Source: JALORV01 sp963766365
GTDB taxonomy: Bacteria > Pseudomonadota > Gammaproteobacteria > Burkholderiales > Burkholderiaceae_F
Direction of reading: 5' to 3'
Length of the DNA: 64,000 nucleotides
NCBI GenBank assembly: GCA_963766365.1
Contig: CAVXZK010000009.1
Span: forward strand, 62,001-126,000
Of the stretch, positions 7,655 through 19,266 are shown piece after piece (the stretch's first letter is position 1; each line of letters starts with the position of its first letter). Both the position numbers and the translations under genes were made by a program. The notes under the pieces were generated by a model. It searched no databases. It was not told the origin of the DNA and was given only the letters and a program-made list of their open reading frames with translations.

Positions 7655-8254
7655 TCAGCGTTCGTTGTCGAGGTGAGGCCATGCCATGCGCAGGTACACG
7701 AACATCGAATAGACAGTGAGCGCGGCTGCCACGTAAATCAGCAGCGTACCGATCAGATGGACGTCGATGACGCCGAACAACTTGTCGTGGAACAGCAGCA
7801 TCGGGATCGCGACCATCTGCGCAATTGTCTTGATCTTCCCCAGCGAGTTGACCGCCACGCTGGCGGACTTGCCGATCTGCGCCATCCACTCGCGCAATGC
7901 CGAGACTGCGATCTCGCGTCCGATGATCACCAGGGCGACGAACTCGTCGATGCGGCCGAGCGACAGCAGCACGATCAGCGCGGCGCACACCATCAGTTTG
8001 TCGGCCACTGGATCGAGGAACGCGCCGAGCCGGCTCACCATGCCGTACTTGCGGGCAATGTAGCCGTCGAAGGCGTCGGTGATCGCCGCGAGCACGAAAA
8101 GCCAGCACGCGGTCGCGTTCTTCCAGTGCGCTGGAAACCAGCTATCCGGGACGTAGAAGATGGCGACGATGACCGGGATCATCGCGATGCGCGCCCAGGT
8201 GAGCGCCATCGGCACGTTGAAGGTCAGCGGTGGGCTATTCGGTGGGCTGGCCAT
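7655..8254 (-). CDS. pgsA: CDP-diacylglycerol-glycerol-3-phosphate 3-phosphatidyltransferase
   Basis: A 199-residue polytopic inner-membrane enzyme making phosphatidylglycerol phosphate, the committed step to phosphatidylglycerol and cardiolipin. The CDP-alcohol phosphotransferase motif (D-x2-D-G-x2-A-R-x8-G-x3-D-x3-D) is complete in ITDAFDGYIARKYGMVSRLG followed by AFLDPVADK, near residues 60-90. Four to six hydrophobic helices follow the LTWARIAMIPVIV start. The ATG at 8254 was chosen because PgsA homology (FNVPMALTW) begins just after it; it overlaps the uvrC stop by 20 bp. uvrC-pgsA-tRNA is a conserved proteobacterial order. Confidence 0.95.
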   Translation of the reverse strand: MASPPNSPPLTFNVPMALTWARIAMIPVIVAIFYVPDSWFPAHWKNATACWLFVLAAITDAFDGYIARKYGMVSRLGAFLDPVADKLMVCAALIVLLSLGRIDEFVALVIIGREIAVSALREWMAQIGKSASVAVNSLGKIKTIAQMVAIPMLLFHDKLFGVIDVHLIGTLLIYVAAALTVYSMFVYLRMAWPHLDNER

Positions 8255-10085
8255 GCAATTGTGCGTAGATCCTCTCCGCGAGCTTACGCGAAACGCCTTC
8301 GACGGTTGCGATGTCGTCAATCGATGCGGCGGCCAGGCCGCGCATGCCACCGAAGCGCGCCAGCAGTCGCTGCCGGCGCTTCGGGCCGATGCCGTCCATG
8401 GTCTCCAGCTGCGAGTTCTGCCGCGACTTGGAACGACGCGCCCGCATGCCAGTGATCGCAAACCGGTGCGCCTCATCCCGGATCTGCGCGACCAGCATCA
8501 GCGCCTGGGATTCACGCCCGAGCACGAGCGACGGACGGTCGTCGGGAAACACGAGTTCCTCGAGACCAACCTTGCGGTCCTCGCCCTTCGCGACGCCGAC
8601 CAGCACGCCCGGGTCCAGCCCGAGCTCCTCGAACACCTGCCGGGCGACCATGACCTGCCCCTTGCCGCCGTCGACCAGCACCAACTGCGGAAGAATGCCC
8701 TCGCCACGTGCCACGGGCGCAAAGCGCCGCGACAGCACCTGGCGCATGGCCGCGTAGTCGTCCCCCGGCTCGATTCCCTCGATGTTGTAGCGGCGATATT
8801 CCGCCGAGCGCATCTGATGGTTGGCAAAGACGACACACGACGCCTGGGTGGCTTCACCTGCCGTATGGCTGACATCGAAGCACTCGACGCGCAGCTTGTC
8901 GGCATCCTCGTCGGCGACGTCCAGTCCGAGCGCCTCGATCAGTGCGCGGGTTCGCGCCATCTGCGAGCCTTCTTCGGCCAGCCGGCGAGCCAGAGCCAGG
9001 CGTGCGTTGGCCTCCGCCATCTCCAGCCAGCGCCGACGGCTCTCCTGCGGATGGCGCACGATCTGGACGCGTCGGCCGCTCGCTTCGGACAGGAAGATGC
9101 CCACCTCCTCGGCGTCGATGTCCGCATTGACGATGAGGGTCGGTGGGCACGGCTGCGCCGCGTAGTGCTGGGAGATGAACGCTTCCAGCACCTCCACGGG
9201 ATCGGCGGCCTCGCCGACACGCGCCGGGAAGTTCGACTTGTCGCCGAGGTGTCGGCCACCACGGATCATCGCGAGGTTGACGCAGGCGAGCCCGCCGTCG
9301 ACGACGACGGCCAGCACATCGGCGTCGGCCTCGGATCCGGTGGTCTCCATCGCCTGCTGGTGCAGGACGCGAGACAACGCACCCAGCTGGTCGCGGACTG
9401 CCGCGGCCTCCTCGAACTTGAGGTCGGCGGCGAGCTGCTGCATGCGCCCTTCCAACTCGCGCATGACATCGTCCGTCTCGCCGCGCAGGAAGCGCACCGA
9501 GCGGTCGACGTCCTGGGCGTAGCTGGCGGAATCGATGAGACCGACGCAGGGCGCGCTGCAGCGCTGTATCTGATGCAGCAGGCACGGACGCGAGCGATTG
9601 GCGAATACCGTGTCTTCGCAGGTGCGCAGCCGGAACACCTTCTGCAGCAACTGGATGCTGTCCTTCACGGCCCAGGCATTCGGGAACGGCCCGAAGTACT
9701 GCGCACGACGATCAACCGCGCCGCGGTAGTAGGCGATGCGCGGATAGGCGTGATTGGTGAACCTGAGGTACGGGTACGACTTGTCGTCGCGGAAGACGAT
9801 GTTGTAGCGCGGCGCCAGCGACTTGATCAGGTTGCTCTCGAGCAGCAGCGCTTCGGCCTCCGAACGCGTGGCCGTCGTGTCGATCCGGGCCACCCGGGCC
9901 AGCATGTGCGCCATACGCGGACCGACGCCCTTGTTGAAATAGGACGCAACGCGCTTGCGCAGGTCGCGGGCCTTGCCGACATAGAGCGCCACTCCATCCG
10001 CATCGAGCATGCGATAGACGCCAGGTAGGTGTGGCAGGCCGTCGATGACGCGGCGCGGTTCGAAGGGGGTAGTGGTATCGGCCAT
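8235..10085 (-). CDS. uvrC: excinuclease ABC subunit C
   Basis: A 616-residue UvrC, full length for the family. In order it has the GIY-YIG nuclease (about 18-95; PGVYRMLDADGVALYVGKAR) that makes the 3' incision, then the Cys-containing SRPCLLHQIQRCSAPCVG segment. Next are the UVR/UvrB-binding motif (about 200-235) and the RNase H-like domain for the 5' incision, containing CFDVSHTAG and LVLVDGGKGQ. Tandem helix-hairpin-helix motifs close the C-terminus. It acts with UvrA and UvrB in nucleotide excision repair. It is divergent from efp across 270 bp; a TATAAT-like hexamer at 10107-10112 is there, but no convincing -35 accompanies it on either strand. Confidence 0.97.
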   Translation of the reverse strand: MADTTTPFEPRRVIDGLPHLPGVYRMLDADGVALYVGKARDLRKRVASYFNKGVGPRMAHMLARVARIDTTATRSEAEALLLESNLIKSLAPRYNIVFRDDKSYPYLRFTNHAYPRIAYYRGAVDRRAQYFGPFPNAWAVKDSIQLLQKVFRLRTCEDTVFANRSRPCLLHQIQRCSAPCVGLIDSASYAQDVDRSVRFLRGETDDVMRELEGRMQQLAADLKFEEAAAVRDQLGALSRVLHQQAMETTGSEADADVLAVVVDGGLACVNLAMIRGGRHLGDKSNFPARVGEAADPVEVLEAFISQHYAAQPCPPTLIVNADIDAEEVGIFLSEASGRRVQIVRHPQESRRRWLEMAEANARLALARRLAEEGSQMARTRALIEALGLDVADEDADKLRVECFDVSHTAGEATQASCVVFANHQMRSAEYRRYNIEGIEPGDDYAAMRQVLSRRFAPVARGEGILPQLVLVDGGKGQVMVARQVFEELGLDPGVLVGVAKGEDRKVGLEELVFPDDRPSLVLGRESQALMLVAQIRDEAHRFAITGMRARRSKSRQNSQLETMDGIGPKRRQRLLARFGGMRGLAAASIDDIATVEGVSRKLAERIYAQLHGQPTE

Positions 10086-10355
10086 GGGCGCGATGGCGGC
10101 GCAGCTTATAATTACGGGCTTTGCCCGAGCAGCGGATCGGGGCTGTGGTCGGTGTGCGGAGGTTACGCGACCGCGCCCGTGGTTCCGTCCGGTCTGCGCT
10201 GCTGCGGGCAGCGCAGGGGAATTCCAGGTCGCCGCGCCGAGCCGTGCCGCACCCTTGGCGAGGCAAGTAGCGCGCCGTGACCCGGAATCCGGCGGGCAAT
10301 CCGATCAATCGTTCGCCAAGCGCGAACCAGAACAACGTCGTTACGAGACTGAACC

Positions 10356-10922
10356 ATGGCCAAGATCCTCGCCACTGAAATCCGCGCCGGCAACCTGCTG
10401 GAATTCGACAAGCGCGTCTGGCGCGTGCTCAAGAGCTACCACGTGCACGTCGGCGGCCGCGGCGGCGCCTACATGCAGATCGAGATCAAGGACATCGAGA
10501 GCGGACAGAAGCGCAACGAGCGGCTGTCGACCGACGAAAAGGTTGAGCGCCCGTTTATCGACCGCCGCAAGATGAGCTACTCGTACCACGATGGCAGCAA
10601 CTGGATCTTCATGGACAACGAGACCTACGAGCAACTCACGCTGGGTGACGATTTCCTCGAGGGCCAGACCGGCTATCTGATGCCGAACATGGAAGTCGAG
10701 ATCAATTTCCACAATGGCCGCGCGATCGGCATCCAGCTGCCGACAACGGTGGTACTCGAAGTCGTCGACACCGAACCCGGCATCAAGAACGCCACGGCGA
10801 CGACATCGTTCAAGCCGGCCAAGCTGGAAACGGGCATTTCGGTGCAGGTTCCGCCCTTCGTCAATACCGGCGAGAAGATCCGCGTCAACACCGACGACGG
10901 CTCCTACGTGGAACGCGCCTGA
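10356..10922 (+). CDS. efp: elongation factor P, atypical with arginine at the loop tip
   Basis: A 188-residue EF-P with the three beta-barrel domains: the KOW-like N-domain to about 65, then two OB domains, ending in VNTDDGSYVERA. EF-P relieves ribosome stalling at polyprolines. The loop that reaches the peptidyl-transferase centre reads HVGGRGGAYMQIEI, with Arg35 where E. coli EF-P has the modified Lys34. The SGRN context of the EarP-rhamnosylated EF-Ps, usual in betaproteobacteria, is absent. The body (GGAYMQIEIKDIESG, NERLSTDEKVER) looks more like alphaproteobacterial EF-P. The start follows only a weak ribosome site. No modification enzyme gene is visible nearby. Confidence 0.93.
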   Translation: MAKILATEIRAGNLLEFDKRVWRVLKSYHVHVGGRGGAYMQIEIKDIESGQKRNERLSTDEKVERPFIDRRKMSYSYHDGSNWIFMDNETYEQLTLGDDFLEGQTGYLMPNMEVEINFHNGRAIGIQLPTTVVLEVVDTEPGIKNATATTSFKPAKLETGISVQVPPFVNTGEKIRVNTDDGSYVERA

Positions 10923-10935
10923 CGGCAGCGGCGCG

Positions 10936-11475
10936 CTAGCGGCCGTTACCCTTCTTGCCCGGGCCTTTCCAGCCGCCCTGCGCCTCGCGAATCTGATCCC
11001 GCAGGCGCTGCCGCTCCTCCGGCGTCAGCCGCCTCGGCGCTTCGCCCTCGGCCGCACGCTGTTCCCGCTGCTGCAGGAAGCGCTGGCGCATCGCCTCGCG
11101 TTCCTCGGGCGACATCTTCTGCCACATCTGCCGGCGTTCCTCGCCGGGAACCCGCCGCATCAGAAGTTCGCGCTGCTCGGGTGACAGGTTCTGCCACATT
11201 TCCCGGCGCTGCTCGGGCTTCAGGCCCTGCCACGCCTGCTGCCGCTCGTCCGGAGTGCGGGCGGCTCGAAACGCCTCGCGCTGCTCCGGCGTCATCTGCT
11301 GCCACATCTGCTGGCGCTGCTCCGGGGTCAGTCGCATGCGCGCAGGATCGCCCGCTCCCGGCTGCGCCAGGACCATGGACGCGTGCAGGCATGCCAGCGC
11401 GAGCGGCAACGTCTTGAGCAGCGACGCGAGACGCAGCGTGAACACGATATGAACGATTCCGGGCCAGGCGGCCAT
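10936..11475 (-). CDS. periplasmic DUF3106-like repeat protein
   Basis: A 179-residue protein with a signal peptide (hydrophobic core about 18-36) followed by eight to nine short repeats of about 12-13 residues around the pattern LTPEQRQQMWQQM. The repeats should form an extended, charged, helical rod. The C-terminus is Gly/Lys rich. DUF3106 proteins are known in betaproteobacteria but have no defined role; the composition resembles the LTxxQ-rich periplasmic stress proteins only loosely. The start is uncertain by a few residues. It is divergent from ompR (130 bp between starts), so regulation by OmpR is conceivable. Confidence 0.75.
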   Translation of the reverse strand: MAAWPGIVHIVFTLRLASLLKTLPLALACLHASMVLAQPGAGDPARMRLTPEQRQQMWQQMTPEQREAFRAARTPDERQQAWQGLKPEQRREMWQNLSPEQRELLMRRVPGEERRQMWQKMSPEEREAMRQRFLQQREQRAAEGEAPRRLTPEERQRLRDQIREAQGGWKGPGKKGNGR

Positions 11476-11605
11476 TGCAGCCCTTATTCTCGTCGCGGTC
11501 GGTCCCGCCGCGCGCTACAGTCTGTAACAACTTGTGAAGCATCCCGGCGGGCCTCTCGACCGGTCGTACGATGCGCGCCGACTCCCCAGACCTCCGTTCA
11601 CCCAC

Positions 11606-12331
11606 ATGACTCGCAATGCCCAACCGAAAGTGCTGGTGGTCGACGATGATCAGCGCCTGCGCGACCTGCTGCGTCGCTACCTGGGGGACAACGGTTTCAA
11701 CGTCTTCGTCGCGGAAAACGGGCAGGCGATGAACCGCATCTGGCTGCGCGAGCGCTTCGACATGCTGGTGCTGGACCTGATGATGCCGGGCGAGGACGGC
11801 CTGTCCATCCTGCGGCGCCTGCGCGGTGGCAACGATCGCACGCCGATTGTCATGCTGACTGCCAAGGGCGAGGACGTCGATCGCATCATCGGCCTGGAGA
11901 TGGGAGCCGACGATTACCTGCCGAAGCCATTCAACCCCCGCGAACTGCTCGCCCGCATCAACGCCGTGCTGCGACGTCGCGCGGCCGAGGAAGCACCGGG
12001 CGCACCGAGCAGCGATGGCGAGCCGGTGGTCTTTGGCGAGTTCATGCTGGATCTCGTGACGCGAACCCTGTCGCGCGCAGGCGAGCCGGTGCCGCTGACT
12101 ACCGGCGAGTTCGCGGTGCTGAAGGCCTTCGCGCGGCATCCGCGCGTGCCGCTGTCGCGCGAGAAGCTGATGGAAATGGCGCGCGGTCGGGAGTACGAGG
12201 CGTTCGATCGCAGTCTCGACGTGCAGATCTCGCGGCTGCGCAAGTTGATCGAGCCCGATCCGGCTAAGCCGCGCTACCTCCAGACGGTCTGGGGCCTGGG
12301 CTACGTCTTCATTCCGGACGGACAAGCGTGA
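11606..12331 (+). CDS. ompR: OmpR-family response regulator
   Basis: A 241-residue response regulator. The receiver domain (7-120) has the acidic pocket DDD at 13-15, phospho-acceptor Asp57 (LVLDLMMPG) and Lys in LPKPF. The C-terminal winged helix (about 140-238) carries the OmpR/PhoB features RTLSRAGEPVPLTTGEFAVL and YLQTVWGLGYVF. I chose the ATG at 11606 because the receiver begins there; upstream in-frame codons give a non-homologous Arg/Pro extension. It is 10 nt upstream of the sensor gene and forms a two-component system with it, in the OmpR/EnvZ (RisA/RisS) style of betaproteobacteria. Confidence 0.93.
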   Translation: MTRNAQPKVLVVDDDQRLRDLLRRYLGDNGFNVFVAENGQAMNRIWLRERFDMLVLDLMMPGEDGLSILRRLRGGNDRTPIVMLTAKGEDVDRIIGLEMGADDYLPKPFNPRELLARINAVLRRRAAEEAPGAPSSDGEPVVFGEFMLDLVTRTLSRAGEPVPLTTGEFAVLKAFARHPRVPLSREKLMEMARGREYEAFDRSLDVQISRLRKLIEPDPAKPRYLQTVWGLGYVFIPDGQA

Positions 12332-12341
12332 GCCGGACACG

Positions 12342-13676
12342 ATGAATCTCCGCTCGCCGCCACTGTTCTGGCGGACGCTGCTGCTGGTCCTGTTGCTGAT
12401 CATCGCCAGTCTTGCGGCCTGGTTGCAGAGCTTTCGCGTCTTCGAGCGCACACCGCGTGCCGAGACGATCGCGCAGCAGATCGTCTCGGTGGCGCGGCTG
12501 ACCCGCGCCGCGCTGGTGTACGCCGACCCCTACGTGCGTCGCGACCTGCTCGCAGAACTGGCACGAAACGAAGGCATCCGCATCTTTCCGCTCGAGCCTG
12601 ACGACGCCGTCACGCCGCTGCCCGATCGGCCGATCCTGACACTGGCGGCGCAGTCGATCGTCGATAAGCTGGGTCCGGGCACCCAGGTCGTCGCCGCGGT
12701 CAACGGTGTTCGGGGCATGTGGGTCAGTCTCCGCATCGACGAAGACCGGTACTGGCTTTTCATCGAACGCGACCCGGTGGCGCGCAACATCGGCACACAG
12801 TGGATCGGCTGGGCCGCCGTCGCGCTGCTGCTGTCGATCGTCGGTGCGGTCCTGATCACTCGCGTCATCAACCTCCCGCTGGCGCGGCTGTCCGAGGCAG
12901 CCCGCGAACTCGGGACGGGCCGTACCCCGGCGCCGCTGCCGGCGAACGGGCCGGCCGAGATCCGGACCGTGAACGAGAGCTTCAATCGCATGGTCACCGA
13001 TCTCGGCAAGCTCGAGGAAGACCGCGCAGTTTTGCTGGCGGGCATATCGCATGACCTGCGTACGCCACTAACGCGGCTCCGCCTCGAGCTGGAAATGGCC
13101 AACCTGCCTGCCGATGCGCGCGGCGCGATGATCTCTGACCTCGAGCAGATGGACGCGATCGTGCGGCAGTTCCTCGACTACGCGCGGCGCTCGCCGCAGC
13201 AACCGGCCGAGCGCATCGACCTCTCGAGCCTGGTCGCAGGCGCTGTTGCCCGCTCGCGCCTCGAGCACGAGCCGCACGCCGCGGTCAACCTGCTGGTCGC
13301 GCGCGACATCAGCATTACCGGGCACCGCACCGAGCTCGACCGCGCGCTCGACAACGTACTCGTCAATGCGGCGCGCTACGGCCGCGACCCGGCGACCGGC
13401 CGGCTCGACGTCACCGTCTCGGTGGCCACGGACGGGCAGGACGCCGTGATCAGCGTCGCCGATCACGGGCCGGGCGTCCCGGCGGAACAGATCGAGCGCC
13501 TGCTGCGACCGTTCGAGCGCGGCGACAGTGCACGCAGCGGCAGCGGCGGCGCAGGACTCGGCCTGCCGATCGCCCAGCGGATAGCACGGCTGCACGGTGG
13601 CACGCTGCGGCTGCTGACCAACTCGCCGCACGGCTTGCGCGCCGAGATCACCCTGCCGCTCGAACGCGAGTCATGA
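12342..13676 (+). CDS. envZ: EnvZ-like sensor histidine kinase
   Basis: A 444-residue inner-membrane kinase. TM1 is at about 10-28, followed by a periplasmic domain of about 125 residues. TM2 is at about 157-178, then a HAMP linker (PLARLSEAARELG). The dimerisation helix carries the H-box AGISHDLRTPLTRLRLE with phospho-His237. The ATPase domain has an N-box (ALDNVLVNAARYG), a G1 box (DHGPGVP) and a G2 box (GGAGLGLPIA). These match EnvZ in layout. It follows ompR by 10 nt, and its stop overlaps the next start (ATGA). It presumably phosphorylates the neighbouring regulator in response to envelope or osmotic conditions. Confidence 0.92.
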   Translation: MNLRSPPLFWRTLLLVLLLIIASLAAWLQSFRVFERTPRAETIAQQIVSVARLTRAALVYADPYVRRDLLAELARNEGIRIFPLEPDDAVTPLPDRPILTLAAQSIVDKLGPGTQVVAAVNGVRGMWVSLRIDEDRYWLFIERDPVARNIGTQWIGWAAVALLLSIVGAVLITRVINLPLARLSEAARELGTGRTPAPLPANGPAEIRTVNESFNRMVTDLGKLEEDRAVLLAGISHDLRTPLTRLRLELEMANLPADARGAMISDLEQMDAIVRQFLDYARRSPQQPAERIDLSSLVAGAVARSRLEHEPHAAVNLLVARDISITGHRTELDRALDNVLVNAARYGRDPATGRLDVTVSVATDGQDAVISVADHGPGVPAEQIERLLRPFERGDSARSGSGGAGLGLPIAQRIARLHGGTLRLLTNSPHGLRAEITLPLERES

Positions 13677-14452
13677 GTGCGGTCGCTTTCAGGAAGCGGC
13701 GCGCAATGCTGAGGGCACTCGGCTGCGGCGTCGCGGTCTCCGGCCTGCCGGTCGCCCTCGCCCAGGGTTCGGCTGGGGTCGACGGACCGCCGCCTCACCG
13801 CCTGCCGCTCTCGACGGTCGACGACCTGGAGATCGCGCAGCCGGCCGAGCTTGACGGCGAGGCGATTGACCTGGCCGTGCTCGCACTTGGCATTCTCGAC
13901 CTACCCAGTGGCCGGTTCGTAGGCGTCGATGGCTTGCTGCTCGAAGGCGCGGCGTACGCGCCGTCGGTTCCCCCGGGCCGCTACCCGGTGCAGATCGTCC
14001 TGGCGCGCGTGCCTGGCGGCGACGAGCGCGTCGCCTTCATGCTCGTGAGGCTCACCGAAAAACCGGTACGGCGCTGGAGCAACGCGCTGATCGAGGGCGA
14101 GGATCCCGACTCGCTTGCGGAAGATGAAGTCTCGGTGTTCGAGGTTGAATCCGGAGTGGCGGGCCTGTTCGACGCAACGGCGCTCGCCGGCTGGCGTGCC
14201 GAGATTCCGCACAACCAGGGAGTGTTCCGCGAGCTTGAGCAGGTCCTGCGTGAGAATCGGCGGCCCGTCTGGACCTGGGCACGGGTGCGCGCCGCCGGAG
14301 GTTCGGGCTTTCTCGTGACCGCGGGACTGGGCGCAGGCGAGTACGCGGCCTACTGGGGCAGGGATCGCGACGACAGCATCGTGTCGCTGGTCCTGGATTT
14401 CGACCTGCTCGACTGGGCGGGATTGCCCCGTGAGCCGGCCGTCACGGCCTGA
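13673..14452 (+). CDS. DUF4241 protein with a Tat-type export signal
   Basis: A 259-residue protein. The N-terminus has RKRRAMLRALGCGVAVSGLP, a twin-arginine-like signal, with cleavage likely near residue 30. The mature part matches DUF4241: the PPGRYPVQIVLARV strand, then RVAFMLVRLTEKPVRRWSNA, VESGVAGLFDATAL, and a C-terminal GSGFLVTAGLGAGEYAAYWG. The family function is unknown. The start overlaps the envZ stop by four bases, so it is translationally coupled to the two-component system and may be an accessory of it. Its 3' end overlaps the convergent ispF gene by 11 bp. Confidence 0.8.
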   Translation: MSAVAFRKRRAMLRALGCGVAVSGLPVALAQGSAGVDGPPPHRLPLSTVDDLEIAQPAELDGEAIDLAVLALGILDLPSGRFVGVDGLLLEGAAYAPSVPPGRYPVQIVLARVPGGDERVAFMLVRLTEKPVRRWSNALIEGEDPDSLAEDEVSVFEVESGVAGLFDATALAGWRAEIPHNQGVFRELEQVLRENRRPVWTWARVRAAGGSGFLVTAGLGAGEYAAYWGRDRDDSIVSLVLDFDLLDWAGLPREPAVTA

Positions 14453-14924
14453 CCAGCAGCACTACGGCCTGGGCGGCGATTCCTTCCTCGCGACCGAGAG
14501 CGCCCAGTTTCTCCATCGTCTTGCCCTTGACGCTGATTGCGCTGCGTTCAACGCCGGTGCATTCGGCTATCGCCTCGCGCATCGCCTCGACATGCGGCGC
14601 GATCTTCGGCCGCTCGGCAATGACGGTCGCGTCGATGTTGCCGACGCGCCAGCCCGCGTCGCGTACGCGTCGCGCCGCCTCGCGCAGCAGCGCGCGGCTG
14701 TCGGCGCCGCGATGCTGCTCGTCGGTGTCCGGAAACATCGCGCCGATATCGCCCAGCGCTGCAGCGCCCAACAGCGCATCGGTGATGGCGTGCAGCAGCA
14801 CGTCGGCGTCGGAGTGACCGAGCAGTCCGCGCTCAAATGGGATCTCGATGCCGCCGATGACCAGCCTGCGCCCGGGCACCAGCGCATGAACGTCGAACCC
14901 TTGGCCGACGCGAAACTCTGTCAT
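14442..14924 (-). CDS. ispF: 2-C-methyl-D-erythritol 2,4-cyclodiphosphate synthase
   Basis: A 160-residue IspF, the fifth enzyme of the MEP isoprenoid pathway. Metal ligands are in the start motif RVGQGFDVHAL (Asp and His) and in GHSDADVLLHAITDALLGA (His). The C-terminal ISVKGKTMEKLGALGREEGIAA is characteristic. It forms a cytoplasmic trimer. The ATG overlaps the ispD stop by four bases, so ispD-ispF is one operon, an order that is very common in proteobacteria. Confidence 0.96.
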   Translation of the reverse strand: MTEFRVGQGFDVHALVPGRRLVIGGIEIPFERGLLGHSDADVLLHAITDALLGAAALGDIGAMFPDTDEQHRGADSRALLREAARRVRDAGWRVGNIDATVIAERPKIAPHVEAMREAIAECTGVERSAISVKGKTMEKLGALGREEGIAAQAVVLLVRP

Positions 14925-15625
14925 CCGAGCCGCCCCTGTTCGCCGAGAATGGCACGCGCGAGCACCATGTCCTCCGCCGTGGTCACCTTCAGGTTTCCGG
15001 CGCCCCCGAGCACGAGGCGCGGTGCATGTCCGGTGCGCTCCATCGCGCTGGCCTCGTCAGTGATGGCATCGAGCGAGCCTTGACTCAGTGCGGCCCGCAG
15101 CGACGCCACGCGGAAGAGTTGCGGCGTCTGTGCGCACCACAGATCGGTGCGCTCGAGCGTGATGCCGACGCGGCCGTCCTCGCCGCGTTTCAGTGTGTCG
15201 GCCAGCGGGACCGCCAGCAGGCCACCCCCGTCATCGCTGCCAACCTCGTCGATCAAGCGTCCGAGTTGCCCTTCGGTCAGGCACGGACGGGCCGCGTCGT
15301 GCACCAGCACGCGATCGTCGTCATTGGTGCGCGCGGCAATGGCGATCAAGCCGTTGCGCACGCTCTCCGCCCGCGAGTCACCGCCGACGGGAAGGAACTC
15401 CACGCGCTCCTCGTCCACTTCGAGGGCCTGCCACCGCGTATCTGACGGAGCAACGACGACGAAAATGCGATCGATGCGGCCGTCGGCGAGCAGTGCATCG
15501 ATGGAATGCTCGAGCATCGTTCGGGTGCCCAGTGTCATGTACTGCTTCGGCAGGTCGGACCCGCCCATGCGCGCGCCGACCCCGGCGGCGGGGATAAGAG
15601 CGATGTATCGAAGCGGGCCGGACAC
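14921..15625 (-). CDS. ispD: 2-C-methyl-D-erythritol 4-phosphate cytidylyltransferase
   Basis: A 234-residue IspD, which makes CDP-methylerythritol from MEP and CTP. The nucleotide-binding loop IPAAGVGARMGGSDLPKQY is near residues 11-29; VLVHDAARPCL and the family's KVTTAEDMVLA tail are present. The start is uncertain. No ATG precedes the homology, so I chose the GTG at 15625, giving a typical length; a TTG lies 39 bp upstream, and no good ribosome site is visible for either. It is divergent from mfd; a TATAAT hexamer at 15677-15682 lies in the shared spacer without a clear -35. Confidence 0.92.
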   Translation of the reverse strand: MSGPLRYIALIPAAGVGARMGGSDLPKQYMTLGTRTMLEHSIDALLADGRIDRIFVVVAPSDTRWQALEVDEERVEFLPVGGDSRAESVRNGLIAIAARTNDDDRVLVHDAARPCLTEGQLGRLIDEVGSDDGGGLLAVPLADTLKRGEDGRVGITLERTDLWCAQTPQLFRVASLRAALSQGSLDAITDEASAMERTGHAPRLVLGGAGNLKVTTAEDMVLARAILGEQGRLG

Positions 15626-15728
15626 GGGATGGGCTTGGATGAGGGAGCGGCGAGGGCGAGCCAATAGCCCGCTTCGTATAATAACGACCGAGTTCGGCGG
15701 CCCTTGAGCCCTCGCAACGGAGGGTTCG

Positions 15729-19220
<3,492 letters not shown>

Positions 19221-19266
19221 GCCGCCTCGAGGCACCGATGGTCGGCTCTCTTACACTGCGCTCCCG

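Noticed and set aside
8160..10028. Long open frame on the plus strand opposite uvrC
   Set aside because: Antisense shadow caused by GC-rich third positions; the minus strand encodes a complete UvrC.
10107..10112. TATAAT hexamer between uvrC and efp
   Set aside because: No acceptable -35 at 15-19 bp on either strand, so not called as a promoter.
10936..11475. Short regular repeats considered as a CRISPR-like array
   Set aside because: The repeats are in-frame protein repeats with degenerate DNA, no unique spacers and no cas genes.
15677..15682. TATAAT hexamer between ispD and mfd
   Set aside because: Well placed for mfd but no convincing -35; left as a remark.
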